The notes under the pieces: generated by a model
Database searches by the model: none
The model's input: only the letters and a program-made list of their open reading frames with translations
Told to the model about the DNA's origin: nothing
NCBI GenBank assembly: GCA_018830225.1
Contig: JAHJSS010000035.1
Coordinates: 1 to 36,664, forward strand
Reading direction: 5' to 3'
DNA length: 36,664 nt
DNA from: Nanobdellota archaeon
Lineage (GTDB): Archaea > Nanobdellota > Nanobdellia > Woesearchaeales > UBA11576
Program-made: the position numbers and the translations under genes
Part shown: positions 7,427-15,903 of the stretch, one piece after another
Layout of the letters: each line of letters begins with the position of its first letter
How positions within the stretch are numbered: the stretch's first letter is position 1

Positions 7427-8383
7427 ATGAAACTGAAAATACTCGACGCGAACAACACCGAGAAAGGAAGCAAGGATCTTCCGCAGGTCTTCAGCGAACA
7501 GGTAAGGCCTGACCTCATAAAGAGGGCTGTGGAGTCGCTCCAGTCGAGGGCAAGGCAGAGATACGGATCAGACCTGATGGCAGGAAAGAAATCCAGCGCA
7601 AAGGTCTCGAGAAGGAGAAGGGACTACAGGGGAAGCTACGGCCACGGAATATCAAGAGTGCCGAGGAAAGTCATGTCCAGGAACGGCATGAGGTTCAACT
7701 GGGTAGGAGCGTTCGCGCCAGGCACAGTCGGCGGAAGAAGGGCGCACCATCCGAAAGCAAGTAAGATCTGGGAGAGGAAGATAAACATAAAGGAGAGGAG
7801 AAAGGCCATACGAAGCGCAATAGCCGCGACATCTGCCAAGGAGCTCGTCATGGAGAGGGGGCACATCCCGCCAGACAAATACCCATTCATAATCAACAAT
7901 GAATTCGAATCACTGTCAAAGACAAAACAGGTCCTGGAGGCCCTGAACAAGCTCGGCTTCGGCAAAGAGCTCGAGAGGGCATCAGAAAGGACATACAGGA
8001 CAGGGAAAGCAAGGCTTAGAGGAAGGAAGTACAGGAAGAGGAAAGGGCCGCTCTTTGTCGTCGCACAGGACTGCCCGCTGCTCAAGGCAGCATCGAACAT
8101 CAGCGGCGTCGACGCAGTGAGCGTCGAATCCCTCAACGCAGAGCTGCTCGCACCAGGAGCAGTGCCAGGAAGGCTCACGCTATTCACTGAATCAGCGATA
8201 GAAAGGCTGGAGAAAGAGAAGCTGTTCTACGACACGCCAGCAACAGCGACGCCCAAGAAGGGTGAAGAGAAGAAAGAAGCAAAGAAAGAAGCAAAGAAAG
8301 AAGCAAAGAAAGAAGCAAAGAAAGAAGCAAAGAAGGAAAAACCTGCCAAAGCACCTAAAGCGCCCAAGGCAGCCAAGAATTGA
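7427..8383 (+). CDS. rpl4: Ribosomal protein uL4 with KKEA-repeat tail
   Basis: Large-subunit protein lining the exit tunnel. The core (about residues 1-270) has the archaeal/eukaryotic uL4 signature, including the tunnel-loop region with RRRDYRGSYGHG and the GGRRAHHPK segment. After about residue 275 an unusual low-complexity tail begins: a 12-nt DNA unit (AAGAAAGAAGCA) repeats about five times (near 8271-8335), encoding KKEA units, followed by a Lys/Ala/Pro end. The tail is absent from typical archaeal uL4 and is probably disordered. The tandem DNA makes it prone to length change. Gap to uL3 is 45 nt. Confidence 0.97.
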   Translation: MKLKILDANNTEKGSKDLPQVFSEQVRPDLIKRAVESLQSRARQRYGSDLMAGKKSSAKVSRRRRDYRGSYGHGISRVPRKVMSRNGMRFNWVGAFAPGTVGGRRAHHPKASKIWERKINIKERRKAIRSAIAATSAKELVMERGHIPPDKYPFIINNEFESLSKTKQVLEALNKLGFGKELERASERTYRTGKARLRGRKYRKRKGPLFVVAQDCPLLKAASNISGVDAVSVESLNAELLAPGAVPGRLTLFTESAIERLEKEKLFYDTPATATPKKGEEKKEAKKEAKKEAKKEAKKEAKKEKPAKAPKAPKAAKN

Positions 8384-8385
8384 AA

Positions 8386-8646
8386 ATGGACATAGAGAAA
8401 GTCATCAAACATCCATTGTCGACAGAGAAGTCGATCAGGCTGATGGAATCCGAGAACAAGCTAGTGTTCGTCGTAGACCTCAAGGCAAGGAAGCCGGAGA
8501 TAAAGAAGGCCATAGAAAAGACATTCAAGGTCAAGGTCCTCAAGGTCACCACGCATATAATGCCATCAGGGCAGAAAAGGGCATATGTCAGGCTCTCACC
8601 AGAGACGCCAGCCCTCGACGTGGCAACAGACCTCGGACTGATGTAA
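8386..8646 (+). CDS. rpl23: Ribosomal protein uL23
   Basis: Binds 23S rRNA domain III at the exit-tunnel mouth, where it docks SRP and the translocon. Recognised by KHPLSTEKS at the N-terminus, KPEIKKAIEKTFKVKV in the middle and the C-terminal KRAYVRLSPE. The 86-aa length is typical. I use ATG 8386; a TTG at 8380 overlaps the uL4 stop and would add two residues. It starts two bases after the uL4 stop, suggesting translational coupling. Confidence 0.97.
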   Translation: MDIEKVIKHPLSTEKSIRLMESENKLVFVVDLKARKPEIKKAIEKTFKVKVLKVTTHIMPSGQKRAYVRLSPETPALDVATDLGLM

Positions 8647-8659
8647 CTGGATTGAGAAA

Positions 8660-9376
8660 ATGGGAAAAAACCTAATCCAACAGGCAAGGGGAAAAGGCGG
8701 CCCGACATACAGGGCGCCGAGCTTCAGGTACAAGGGAGCAGCAAAGCACAATAGGCTCACTGCTGAAACTGTCCAAGGAGAGGTGCTCGACCTCATCCAC
8801 TGCCAAGGCCACTCAGCGCCCCTCGCACAGGTACACTACAACAGCGGCGAGACATGCCTGGTCCTCGCTCCAGAAGGCATGAAGGTAGGCCAGACAGTCC
8901 AGAGCGGACCAGAGACAGAAGTCATGCCAGGAAACACAGCCCAGCTGATGAACATCCCTGAAGGAACTGTCGTGTTCAACATCGAAGCGATACCAGGAGA
9001 CGGTGGAAAGTTCGTCAGGGCATCAGGCACATTCGCCAAGGTCATAGGGAGATTCAAGGACAGCGTCATAGTCCAGCTCCCGTCAAAGAAAAGGAAATCA
9101 TTCAACCCGAGATGCAGGGCATCGATAGGTGTCGTCGCAGGAGGGGGAAGGACAGAGAAGCCGTTCCTCAGGGCAGGCACCAAGTACTTCAAGATGAAGG
9201 CGAAGAACAAGCTCTGGCCAAAGATCAGCGGATCCGCGCAGAACGCAGTCGACCATCCGTTCGGAAACAAGAGGACGTCGAGGAAGTCGAAGGCCAGGCC
9301 GATATCAAGAAACGCACCTCCAGGAAGGAAGGTAGGAATGATAGCAGCCAGAAGGACCGGCAGAAGGAAGAGGTAA
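8660..9376 (+). CDS. rpl2: Ribosomal protein uL2
   Basis: Core large-subunit protein needed for subunit association and peptidyl-transferase activity. Signatures: the N-terminal RGKGGPTYRAPS of archaeal uL2, the OB and SH3-like middle, and the C-terminal loop NAVDHPFG carrying the conserved His close to the peptidyl-transferase centre. 238 aa equals the family norm. It follows uL23 by 13 nt. Confidence 0.98.
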   Translation: MGKNLIQQARGKGGPTYRAPSFRYKGAAKHNRLTAETVQGEVLDLIHCQGHSAPLAQVHYNSGETCLVLAPEGMKVGQTVQSGPETEVMPGNTAQLMNIPEGTVVFNIEAIPGDGGKFVRASGTFAKVIGRFKDSVIVQLPSKKRKSFNPRCRASIGVVAGGGRTEKPFLRAGTKYFKMKAKNKLWPKISGSAQNAVDHPFGNKRTSRKSKARPISRNAPPGRKVGMIAARRTGRRKR

Positions 9377-9396
9377 AAACACGATAAGGAGACAAA

Positions 9397-9780
9397 ATGG
9401 CCAAGAAGGAATTCATCTACATGGGAAAAACTCTTGAGGAGCTCCAGACCATGGGCCTGAAAGAGCTTGCACAGCTTCTGCCTTCGCGTGTCAGAAGGAA
9501 ACTCAAGCGAGGGTTGACAGACGCAGAAAAGATATTCCTGAGGAACCTCAAGACAAGCAAGAAGCCGGTAAAGACCCACTGCAGGTCGATGATAATACTA
9601 CCGGAGATGGTCAACAAGGCCATAAAGGTCCACAACGGAAAGACATTCGAGGACGTCATGGTCCAGCCAGAGATGATCGGGCACTACCTCGGGGAATTCG
9701 CGCTCACAAGAAGGAAGGTCTCGCACTCCGCACCAGGAGTCGGAGCCACCAAGTCATCATCAAACATATCAGTCAAATAA
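9397..9780 (+). CDS. rps19: Ribosomal protein uS19
   Basis: Small-subunit head protein. Recognised by KTHCRSMIILPEMVNKAIKV, then the HNGKTFEDVMVQPEMIGHYLGEFALTRRKV region characteristic of archaeal/eukaryotic S15/S19. 127 aa with the archaeal N-terminal extension. It has one of the clearer Shine-Dalgarno sites in the cluster, AAGGAGA, eight bases before the ATG. Confidence 0.98.
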   Translation: MAKKEFIYMGKTLEELQTMGLKELAQLLPSRVRRKLKRGLTDAEKIFLRNLKTSKKPVKTHCRSMIILPEMVNKAIKVHNGKTFEDVMVQPEMIGHYLGEFALTRRKVSHSAPGVGATKSSSNISVK

Positions 9781-9796
9781 ACCGTGACAGAATAAA

Positions 9797-10357
9797 ATGG
9801 CAAGCTACAACTACGCGTTCCAGAACTTCAACGAGGAACTCATGGCAAGAGCAGTAGGCAGAGACCTGGGAATAAGCACAAAACAGTCGATAGAGATATG
9901 CAACTACCTGCGCCACAGGAAACTCGAGCAGGCCAAGAGGCTCCTTGAGGAAGTGATAGGGAAGAAGCGCGCAATACCGTTCAAGAGGTTCACAAACGGG
10001 CTCGGCCACAGGTCAGGAAAGATCGCTGCGGGGAGATACCCGCTGAAAGCGTGCACAGCAATCCTGAAGCTGCTCGAGTCTACAGAGGCAAACGCGCAGA
10101 CGAAAGGGCTCAACACAGGAGAGCTCGAGATAATCCACATATGCGCACACAGGGCGAGCCAACCAGTGCATTACGGAAGGCACCACGGAAGGGAGTTCAA
10201 AAGGACGCATGTGGAGGTAGTCGTGCAGGAGACAGTCGCCAAGAAGAAAGGCGAGAAGCAAGGCAAAGAAGCAGAGCCTAAGGAGAAGGAGCACGCGCCG
10301 AAAGAGAAGCACGCACAAAAAGCCAAGACCAAGGAAGGCAAAGAGGACAAAAAATGA
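9797..10357 (+). CDS. rpl22: Ribosomal protein uL22 with charged tail
   Basis: Exit-tunnel protein. The core (about 1-150) shows the archaeal pattern, including the GKKRAIPFKRF and GRYPLKACTAILKLLES stretches and the C-terminal PVHYGRHHGREFKRTHVEVVV strand. About 35 extra residues rich in Lys and Glu follow. The last codons overlap the uS3 start by 4 nt (ATGA), so the two are likely translationally coupled. Confidence 0.97.
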   Translation: MASYNYAFQNFNEELMARAVGRDLGISTKQSIEICNYLRHRKLEQAKRLLEEVIGKKRAIPFKRFTNGLGHRSGKIAAGRYPLKACTAILKLLESTEANAQTKGLNTGELEIIHICAHRASQPVHYGRHHGREFKRTHVEVVVQETVAKKKGEKQGKEAEPKEKEHAPKEKHAQKAKTKEGKEDKK

Positions 10358-11340
10358 TCGAAAGACAGATTGTCGCGTCAAACGTCAAGGAGCTTGAGAT
10401 ACAGGAATACGTGACAACTGTCCTCAAGAACCTCGGCCAGAGCCACATAAAGCTGCAGAAGACACCCCTCGGAGAGAAGATCATAATCCATGCATCAAGG
10501 CCAGGCCTCATAGTAGGGAGGAAAGGCCAGAACATCAAGAAGCTCACAGAAGACCTAAAGGAGAAATTCAAGCTCGAGAACCCGCAGATAGAGATAAACG
10601 AGGTGGAATCACCAGACCTTGACGCGCAGATAGTCGCCGAGAGGGTGGCAAGCTCCCTCGAGAAGTTCGGCACCCAGAGGTTCAAGGGGATAGGCCACAG
10701 GGTAATGGCTGACGTCATGAACGCGGGGGCGATGGGAGTCGAGATACTGATATCGGGAAAGATCCCGAGCTCAAGGGCCAAGAGATGGAGGTTCTACCAG
10801 GGATACCTCAAGAAGTGCGGCGACATAGCGATAATCGGCGTAAGGAAAGCATACTCCGCAGCCCAGCTGAAGACAGGGACTGTCGGCATACAGGTTAGGA
10901 TAATGCCGCCAGACATCAAACTGCCTGACGAGGTAGTGCTGTACCAAGAAGAGCAGCAAGTGACGAAAGAGATGAAGAGCGAGATCAAGAAGAAGGCTGG
11001 CAAGGACGAGAAGAAAGAAGACAGCAAAGAGAAGAAGGAAGAGAGGGCGAAGGCAGAGAAGGAAGGGGATGCCCAAGGAGAGAAGAAGAAAAGGACAAGG
11101 AAGACAGTCAAGAAGGCCGAGCCGAAGGGCAAGCCCGCGGAAGAGAAGAAAGACGCGGAGCAGGAGAAGAAAGCTGCAGCGCCTGCCGCATCACCTGCCG
11201 TATTACCTGCCGCATCACCTGCTGTATCACTTGCTGCATCACCTGCCCAGCCAGCCGCAAAAGAAGAGCCTCAAGAGGCACAGGCCGACAAGGCAGAAAC
11301 CGAAGCGCCCGCGGATGAAGGCGCAGGGAGTACCAAATGA
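10354..11340 (+). CDS. rps3: Ribosomal protein uS3 with long low-complexity tail
   Basis: Small-subunit head protein at the mRNA entrance. The N-terminal KH domain carries the GxxG loop (VGRKGQNI, near residues 52-60), followed by the uS3 C-terminal domain (GVEILISGKIPSSRAKRWRF and the GTVGIQVRIMPPD strand). The conserved part ends near residue 205. About 120 extra residues follow: first Lys/Glu-rich, then an Ala-Ser-Pro segment built from degenerate repeats (near 11183-11250), then an acidic end. Typical archaeal uS3 is 200-240 aa, so this is long. Its stop overlaps the uL29 start (ATGA). Confidence 0.97.
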   Translation: MIERQIVASNVKELEIQEYVTTVLKNLGQSHIKLQKTPLGEKIIIHASRPGLIVGRKGQNIKKLTEDLKEKFKLENPQIEINEVESPDLDAQIVAERVASSLEKFGTQRFKGIGHRVMADVMNAGAMGVEILISGKIPSSRAKRWRFYQGYLKKCGDIAIIGVRKAYSAAQLKTGTVGIQVRIMPPDIKLPDEVVLYQEEQQVTKEMKSEIKKKAGKDEKKEDSKEKKEERAKAEKEGDAQGEKKKRTRKTVKKAEPKGKPAEEKKDAEQEKKAAAPAASPAVLPAASPAVSLAASPAQPAAKEEPQEAQADKAETEAPADEGAGSTK

Positions 11341-11531
11341 AAATGAAGGACATAGACCCTACCAAGATGAGCAAAGAGGAGCTCCAGGCAAAGATGCTCG
11401 AGCTCAGGAAAGAGCTCATCAAGCTTAACGCTCAAACAGCCACGGGCACAGCACCAAAGAACCCGCGGCAGATCAAAACAACAAAGAAAAACATAGCTAG
11501 GCTGATGACAGCCTTGAAAGCGAAGGAGTAA
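11337..11531 (+). CDS. rpl29: Ribosomal protein uL29
   Basis: Short two-helix protein near the tunnel exit, part of the SRP docking site. Recognised by position and by MSKEELQAKMLELRKELIKL, then the NPRQIKTTKKNIARLMT helix. 64 aa is typical. It overlaps the uS3 stop by 4 nt; an in-frame ATG two codons in is an alternative start. Confidence 0.96.
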   Translation: MKMKDIDPTKMSKEELQAKMLELRKELIKLNAQTATGTAPKNPRQIKTTKKNIARLMTALKAKE

Positions 11532-11536
11532 AACAA

Positions 11537-11845
11537 ATGAGTGAGATTTGCTCCACGTGCGGACTACCAAAAGAGCTTTGCGTTTGCGAGACAATCGCAA
11601 AGGAGAACCAGCTGATCGAAGTGTATGTCGAAAAAAGGAAGTTCGGCAAGCAATACACCGTCGTGACAGGCATCGACAACAAGGAGATCGACATGGAAAA
11701 GCTCGTCAAGAAGCTGAAGCACAAGCTCGCCTGCGGCGGGACAGCCAAGGACGGGAAGATCGAGCTCCAGGGCAACCACAAGCAGAAGGTCAGGGAAGCT
11801 CTCTTGGACGTGGGGTTCGCACCTGAAACCATAATCGTAAAATAA
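11537..11845 (+). CDS. Translation initiation factor aIF1 (SUI1 family)
   Basis: Homologue of eIF1, which controls start-codon selection on the small subunit. The N-terminus is a small Cys cluster (C5, C8, C15, C17), likely zinc-binding, as in many archaeal aIF1 proteins. The SUI1 fold follows, with the KRKFGKQYTVVTGI strand, the KLKHKLACGGTAKDGKIELQG core and the C-terminal VREALLDVGF. 102 aa, family-typical. Its place between uL29 and Rpp29 is a conserved euryarchaeal arrangement. Confidence 0.96.
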   Translation: MSEICSTCGLPKELCVCETIAKENQLIEVYVEKRKFGKQYTVVTGIDNKEIDMEKLVKKLKHKLACGGTAKDGKIELQGNHKQKVREALLDVGFAPETIIVK

Positions 11846-11846
11846 T

Positions 11847-12095
11847 ATGTCAAAACAAAGAAAGTCCGCGCGAGTCGCGCTTATAGGCATGACGCTCGAA
11901 GTGGTAAGCGCAAGAAACGCGACGCTCGTAGGGCTCCGCGGCAAGGTAACAGACGAGACGAAGAGCACAATCAAGATACAGACGCAAAATGGGACCAAGA
12001 CCATCGTCAAGGACCAGACGACGGTCAAGGTCGGAGACAAGACAATCGACGGCAAAGACCTCCAAGGAAGGATCGAAGCGAGGATCAAGCAATAA
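11847..12095 (+). CDS. rnp1: RNase P protein component 1 (Rpp29/POP4)
   Basis: Protein subunit of archaeal RNase P, which removes 5' leaders from pre-tRNA; it pairs with Rpp21. The Sm-like barrel shows LIGMTLEVVSARNATLVGLRG, a KIQTQNGTKTIVK strand and GKDLQGRIEARIK at the end. 82 aa, at the short end of the family (often 90-125), lacking the longer N-terminal extension. It starts one base after the aIF1 stop (TAATATG). Confidence 0.94.
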   Translation: MSKQRKSARVALIGMTLEVVSARNATLVGLRGKVTDETKSTIKIQTQNGTKTIVKDQTTVKVGDKTIDGKDLQGRIEARIKQ

Positions 12096-12144
12096 TAAAG
12101 CAAATCAACAACACAATATCAATAATACAATAATGGTGAACTAA

Positions 12145-12567
12145 ATGGCCAGAACAAGGAAAGCGGGTTTCGACATCGAACTGCCAAAGGAGAGCTGCAA
12201 TGACAAGAACTGCCCTTTCCACGGTACGCTCAAGGTAAGGGGCAAGCAGTTCACAGGCAAGGTCGTGTCGGACAGGATGCAGCACTCAGTCATAGTCGAA
12301 TGGCTGGGCTGGAGATACATCCCGAAATACGAGAGGTACAAGAAGACGAGGACCCGTATCATAGCGCACAGCCCGCCGTGCATAAACCCTGTGGAAGGCG
12401 ACATAGTCAAGATAGGAGAGTGCAGGCCGCTCAGCAAGACAAAGAACTTCGTCGTGCTCAAGGTGCTCGGCAAGGTCGAGAAGTATGAGCTCGAGAAGGA
12501 GGCACTTGCGGAAGGCAAGCGCAAGGAGAAGCCAAAAGAAACATCCAAGGATGAGGTAGAGAAGTAA
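12145..12567 (+). CDS. rps17: Ribosomal protein uS17
   Basis: Small-subunit body protein with an OB fold. Signatures: CPFHGTLKVRGKQFTGKVVS near residues 23-42, then the R-Y-K-K-TR motif and HSPPCINPVEGDIVKIGECRPLSKTKNFVVL. A charged tail of about 28 residues extends it beyond the usual 110 aa. The ATG is preceded by GGTGA, and the 49-nt gap after Rpp29 is AT-rich. Confidence 0.97.
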   Translation: MARTRKAGFDIELPKESCNDKNCPFHGTLKVRGKQFTGKVVSDRMQHSVIVEWLGWRYIPKYERYKKTRTRIIAHSPPCINPVEGDIVKIGECRPLSKTKNFVVLKVLGKVEKYELEKEALAEGKRKEKPKETSKDEVEK

Positions 12568-12568
12568 A

Positions 12569-12970
12569 ATGCAGGCAAGAAAAGCGAGAGTGACAAGAGG
12601 ACTGATGGCGGGATCCACAATACCGACCTGCGACAACTCAGGAGCCACTCTCATCAGGATAGTCTCGATCAAGAACATGAAGACGGCGAAGAAAAGAAGC
12701 CCATCATGCGGAGTGGGCGACCTCGTGCTCGCGGCAGTCAAGAAAGGCAAGCCCGAGATGAGGAAACAGGTAGTGTTCGCTGTCATAGTCAGGCAGAAGA
12801 GGGAATATAGGAGGCCCGACGGCATGAGGATATGCTTTGAGGACAACGCCGCCGTTGTGCTGAAGGACGACAAGGGAAACCCGAAAGGCACGATATTCAA
12901 GGGACCCATAGCCAAGGAAGCGGCAGGCAGGTGGCCTGGAGTGGCGAAGATCGCGAGCATAATAATATGA
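12569..12970 (+). CDS. rpl14: Ribosomal protein uL14
   Basis: Large-subunit protein at the subunit interface. Recognised by the archaeal/eukaryotic uL14 stretches PTCDNSGATLIRIVSIKN and CFEDNAAVVLKDDKGNPKGT, and the end GPIAKEAAGRWPGVAKIAS. 133 aa, normal length. Its ATG begins one base after the uS17 stop (TAAAATG). Confidence 0.98.
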   Translation: MQARKARVTRGLMAGSTIPTCDNSGATLIRIVSIKNMKTAKKRSPSCGVGDLVLAAVKKGKPEMRKQVVFAVIVRQKREYRRPDGMRICFEDNAAVVLKDDKGNPKGTIFKGPIAKEAAGRWPGVAKIASIII

Positions 12971-13025
12971 TTCAGATAATATGGTCATTAACATAATGCG
13001 ATAGGAAGACAAAACAGGACGCAAA

Positions 13026-13451
13026 ATGAAAAAGACATTTTCAACAAGCTGGAAATCAAGCAAGAGGCCATCAAAGCAGCGCAAGTACAGGCACAACGCC
13101 CCGCTGCACCTCAAGCAGAAGTTCCTCTCAGCGCACCTGTCAAAAGAGCTGAGGAAGAAATACGGCAGGAGAAGCCTCCCTGTCGTGAAGGGCGACAAGG
13201 TGAAGGTGGCGCGAGGCCAGTTCAAGGGCAGGGAGAACAAGGTGGAGAGGACAGATCACAAGAAACTTCGCGTCTACATAACAGGGATAGAGCGGGCCAA
13301 GAAGGAAGGCTCGAAGTCCATGCAGCCGATAAACCCGTCAAACCTCATAATCACCGAGCTCAACCTCGACGACAAGAAGAGGAAGGCATCATTAGAGAAG
13401 AGCAAAGCCGCGGCAAAGCCGAAGGCGCAGAAGCCCGAAGAGGGAAAATAA
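13026..13451 (+). CDS. rpl24: Ribosomal protein uL24
   Basis: Assembly-initiating large-subunit protein. The KOW motif is clear (VVKGDKVKVARGQFKGRENKV), followed by a strand with KKLRVYITGIERAK and the archaeal GSKSMQPINPSNLIITEL. A Lys/Ala-rich tail of about 20 residues ends it at 141 aa. The 55-nt gap upstream is one of the larger ones in the cluster and could hold an internal promoter, though I see no convincing TATA box. Confidence 0.97.
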   Translation: MKKTFSTSWKSSKRPSKQRKYRHNAPLHLKQKFLSAHLSKELRKKYGRRSLPVVKGDKVKVARGQFKGRENKVERTDHKKLRVYITGIERAKKEGSKSMQPINPSNLIITELNLDDKKRKASLEKSKAAAKPKAQKPEEGK

Positions 13452-13452
13452 A

Positions 13453-14166
13453 ATGGTCAAGAACCACATGAAAAGGATAGCAGCACCGCGCACATGGCGC
13501 ATCAACAGGAAGGAGTCCAAGTACATAACCAGACCCAAGCCAGGCCCGCACAAGCTGCAGCACGGCATGCCGCTCTCAGTGGTCATAAGGGAGCTCATCA
13601 AGTTCGCAAAGACAGCCAAGGACGCCAAGCAGATACTGAAGACAAAGGATGTCTTCGTCGACAAGAGGAAAAGGGACGACGAGAGGTATCCAGTCGGCCT
13701 GATGGACATCATAGAGTTCCCGCAGCTCGAGGATTACTACAGGATGCTGCTTGACGGGAAAGGGAAGATTGCCGCCATCAAGGCCACTGCGAAGGAAGCC
13801 AACACCAAGCTGTCAAGGATAGAGTCGAAGACAAAGGTCAAGGGCGGCAAGACCCAGCTCAACCTGTTCGACGGAAGGAACATAACCGTCGACAAGGACG
13901 ACTACAAGGTCGGAGACACTGTCCAGCTGTCGCTGCCGGAACAGAAGATACTTGACCATCTCAAGCTCGAGAAAGGGGCCCTGCTCATGCTCATAGGAGG
14001 GAAGCACTCCGGCACCATAGCCAAGATTGAAGACATCAGCAAGAACGTGATCACGCTCAGGTCATCAAAGAACCAGAAGTTCGAGACGCTGAAGAGGCAC
14101 GCTTTTGTCGTAGGCAAGGACAAGCCGGCGCTCGACAGCATAAAACAGCTGACAGCAGCCAAATGA
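13453..14166 (+). CDS. rps4e: Ribosomal protein eS4
   Basis: Archaeal/eukaryotic small-subunit protein. N-terminus NHMKRIAAPRTWRINRK, an S4-type RNA-binding segment (LIKFAKTAKDAKQILK), the DVFVDKRKRDDERYPVGLMD block, and a C-terminal KOW-like GKHSGTIAKIEDI. 237 aa is typical. It starts one base after the uL24 stop (TAAAATG). Confidence 0.98.
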   Translation: MVKNHMKRIAAPRTWRINRKESKYITRPKPGPHKLQHGMPLSVVIRELIKFAKTAKDAKQILKTKDVFVDKRKRDDERYPVGLMDIIEFPQLEDYYRMLLDGKGKIAAIKATAKEANTKLSRIESKTKVKGGKTQLNLFDGRNITVDKDDYKVGDTVQLSLPEQKILDHLKLEKGALLMLIGGKHSGTIAKIEDISKNVITLRSSKNQKFETLKRHAFVVGKDKPALDSIKQLTAAK

Positions 14167-14187
14167 TGAAAGGACATAAATGATAAT

Positions 14188-14700
14188 ATGAACAGCTCAA
14201 CAGAGATCAGGATCGCGAAGGTCACCCTGAACATAGGAGCAGGGAAGAACACGGACAGGTTAGATAAAGGAGTGAAGCTGCTCGAGATGCTCACAGGCAA
14301 GAAGCCGGTCAAGACGATCACCAACAAGAGGATAGCGGGCTGGGGCCTGCGACCCGGACTCCCAATAGGGTGCAAGGTCACCGTAAGAGGGAGCAAGGCT
14401 GGCGAACTGCTCCAACAGCTGCTCGGGGCGCTCGACAACAAGCTCAAGGAAAGACAGTTCGACGACGAGGGGAATATATCGTTCGGGATAAGGGAATACA
14501 TAGACATACCGGGCGTAGAATACACCCCTGATATAGGCGTGCTGGGCTTCCAGGTCTGCGCGACACTCGAGAGGCACGGCTTCAGGATAAAGAAGAGGCG
14601 CCTCATGAAGAAGAAGATAGGCAAGAACCACAAGATAAAGAAGGAAGCATCCATAGAATTCATGAAAAAGCACTTCAAGGTACAGCTCGAGGAGGAATAA
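14188..14700 (+). CDS. rpl5: Ribosomal protein uL5
   Basis: Large-subunit central-protuberance protein that contacts 5S rRNA and P-site tRNA. Signatures: RIAKVTLNIGAGKNTDRL, then KRIAGWGLRPGLPIGCKVTVRG and FGIREYIDIPGVEYTPDIG. 170 aa is normal for archaea. ATG 14188 follows an A/T-rich 21-nt gap with no clear Shine-Dalgarno. Confidence 0.98.
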   Translation: MNSSTEIRIAKVTLNIGAGKNTDRLDKGVKLLEMLTGKKPVKTITNKRIAGWGLRPGLPIGCKVTVRGSKAGELLQQLLGALDNKLKERQFDDEGNISFGIREYIDIPGVEYTPDIGVLGFQVCATLERHGFRIKKRRLMKKKIGKNHKIKKEASIEFMKKHFKVQLEEE

Positions 14701-14706
14701 GACAAG

Positions 14707-14937
14707 ATGACAGCCTCAGACTACAGGAAAATGCTGGCACAGCTCAAGGTCAAGCCGGCAATCTACCAGAAATTCATAAAGCATAATGCTCCAAAGAAGC
14801 GGAGCTGCGGCATAAACACGAAAAGATGCAGGCGATGCGGCACATGCCATGGCCACATCAGCAAGTATGGCCTCAACCTCTGCAGGAGATGCTTCAGGGA
14901 AGTCGCGGTCAAGATGGGATTCAAGAAATTCAGCTAG
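14707..14937 (+). CDS. rps14: Ribosomal protein uS14 (zinc-binding)
   Basis: Small-subunit head protein. The zinc ribbon is formed by C41-x2-C44 and C59-x2-C62, with [17 protein letters not shown] matching archaeal/eukaryotic S29. 76 aa, about 20 residues longer than the common archaeal form because of an N-terminal extension (1-25). It begins six bases after uL5. Confidence 0.96.
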   Translation: MTASDYRKMLAQLKVKPAIYQKFIKHNAPKKRSCGINTKRCRRCGTCHGHISKYGLNLCRRCFREVAVKMGFKKFS

Positions 14938-14947
14938 GTGGAAAAAT

Positions 14948-15340
14948 ATGTCACTGAACGATCCATTATCAAACTTGATGTCGAAGATACTGAACTACGA
15001 GAAAGTCGGCAAGAAGGAATGCGTAATGAAGCCTACATCCGTAGTCATAAAGAAGGTGCTCGACATCCTCAACGCAGAGGGATATGTCGGGAAATACGAA
15101 GAGGTAGATGACGGCAGGGGCAAATATATCAAGATAAGCCTGCTCGGCAACATAAACAAGTGCGGCTCAATAAAGCCAAGATTCGCGGTCACTGTCGACA
15201 ACTACGAGAAGTTCGAGAAGAGGTTCCTTCCATCAAAGGACTTCGGGCTGCTCATAGTGTCCACATCACAGGGGATGATGACTCACTACGCCGCCAAGGA
15301 GAAGAACCTCGGCGGAAGGCTCATCGCATACTGCTACTAA
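14948..15340 (+). CDS. rps8: Ribosomal protein uS8
   Basis: Small-subunit assembly protein. ATG 14948 gives the standard N-terminus (DPLSNLMSKILN) at 130 aa; the open frame extends upstream over uS14 but that part is not protein-like. Other signatures: TSVVIKKVLDILNAEGYVG and the C-terminal STSQGMMTHYAAKEKNLGG. A GGTGG Shine-Dalgarno precedes the start. Confidence 0.98.
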   Translation: MSLNDPLSNLMSKILNYEKVGKKECVMKPTSVVIKKVLDILNAEGYVGKYEEVDDGRGKYIKISLLGNINKCGSIKPRFAVTVDNYEKFEKRFLPSKDFGLLIVSTSQGMMTHYAAKEKNLGGRLIAYCY

Positions 15341-15353
15341 AACAAGAGAGAAA

Positions 15354-15902
15354 ATGAGAATACCAGAACTGACAGAGGAAATAGAACTGCCTGATAAGGT
15401 TGAGGTCAAGGTAGAGGGCAGGACAGTCACAGTGAAAGGTCCCAAAGGAGAGCTGAAGAGGACATTCAACTTCCCGAAGATGTTGATCAAGGTCGAGAAG
15501 GACCTCGTCACGCTTCTCTTCAAGAACGCCACCAAGAGGGAGAAGACGCAGATGGGCACGGCAGAGGCTCACCTGGTGAACATGGTCAAAGGGGTCACAA
15601 ATGGCCACTCATACACCCTCAAGATATGCTCAGGCCACTTCCCCATGAACGTAAGCATCAGCGGAGACACATTCACGATAAAGAACTTCCTGGGAGAAAA
15701 GATCCCAAGGACGTTCAAGATAAAGCAAGGCGCGAAGGTCAAGATCGAGGGGAATGAAGTGACCGTCGACAGCAATGACATAGAGATCGCCGGACAGGTG
15801 GCTGCAGACATAGAGCAGCTCACAAGGATAACCAACCGGGACATAAGGATATTCCAGGACGGGATATACATAATCAAAAAATCAGGGAAGGAAATGCAAT
15901 AA
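15354..15902 (+). CDS. rpl6: Ribosomal protein uL6
   Basis: Large-subunit protein near the factor-binding site, built of two similar domains. Domain 1 has VKVEGRTVTVKGPKGELKR; domain 2 includes NFLGEKIPRTFKIKQGAKVK. 182 aa, normal. The start follows uS8 by 13 nt with an AGAGAG purine stretch. Confidence 0.98.
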   Translation: MRIPELTEEIELPDKVEVKVEGRTVTVKGPKGELKRTFNFPKMLIKVEKDLVTLLFKNATKREKTQMGTAEAHLVNMVKGVTNGHSYTLKICSGHFPMNVSISGDTFTIKNFLGEKIPRTFKIKQGAKVKIEGNEVTVDSNDIEIAGQVAADIEQLTRITNRDIRIFQDGIYIIKKSGKEMQ

Positions 15903-15903
15903 A

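Noticed and set aside
14849-14947. Upstream extension of the uS8 frame by 33 codons
   Set aside because: It overlaps uS14, is Ser/Arg-rich and unlike uS8; ATG 14948 gives the canonical N-terminus.
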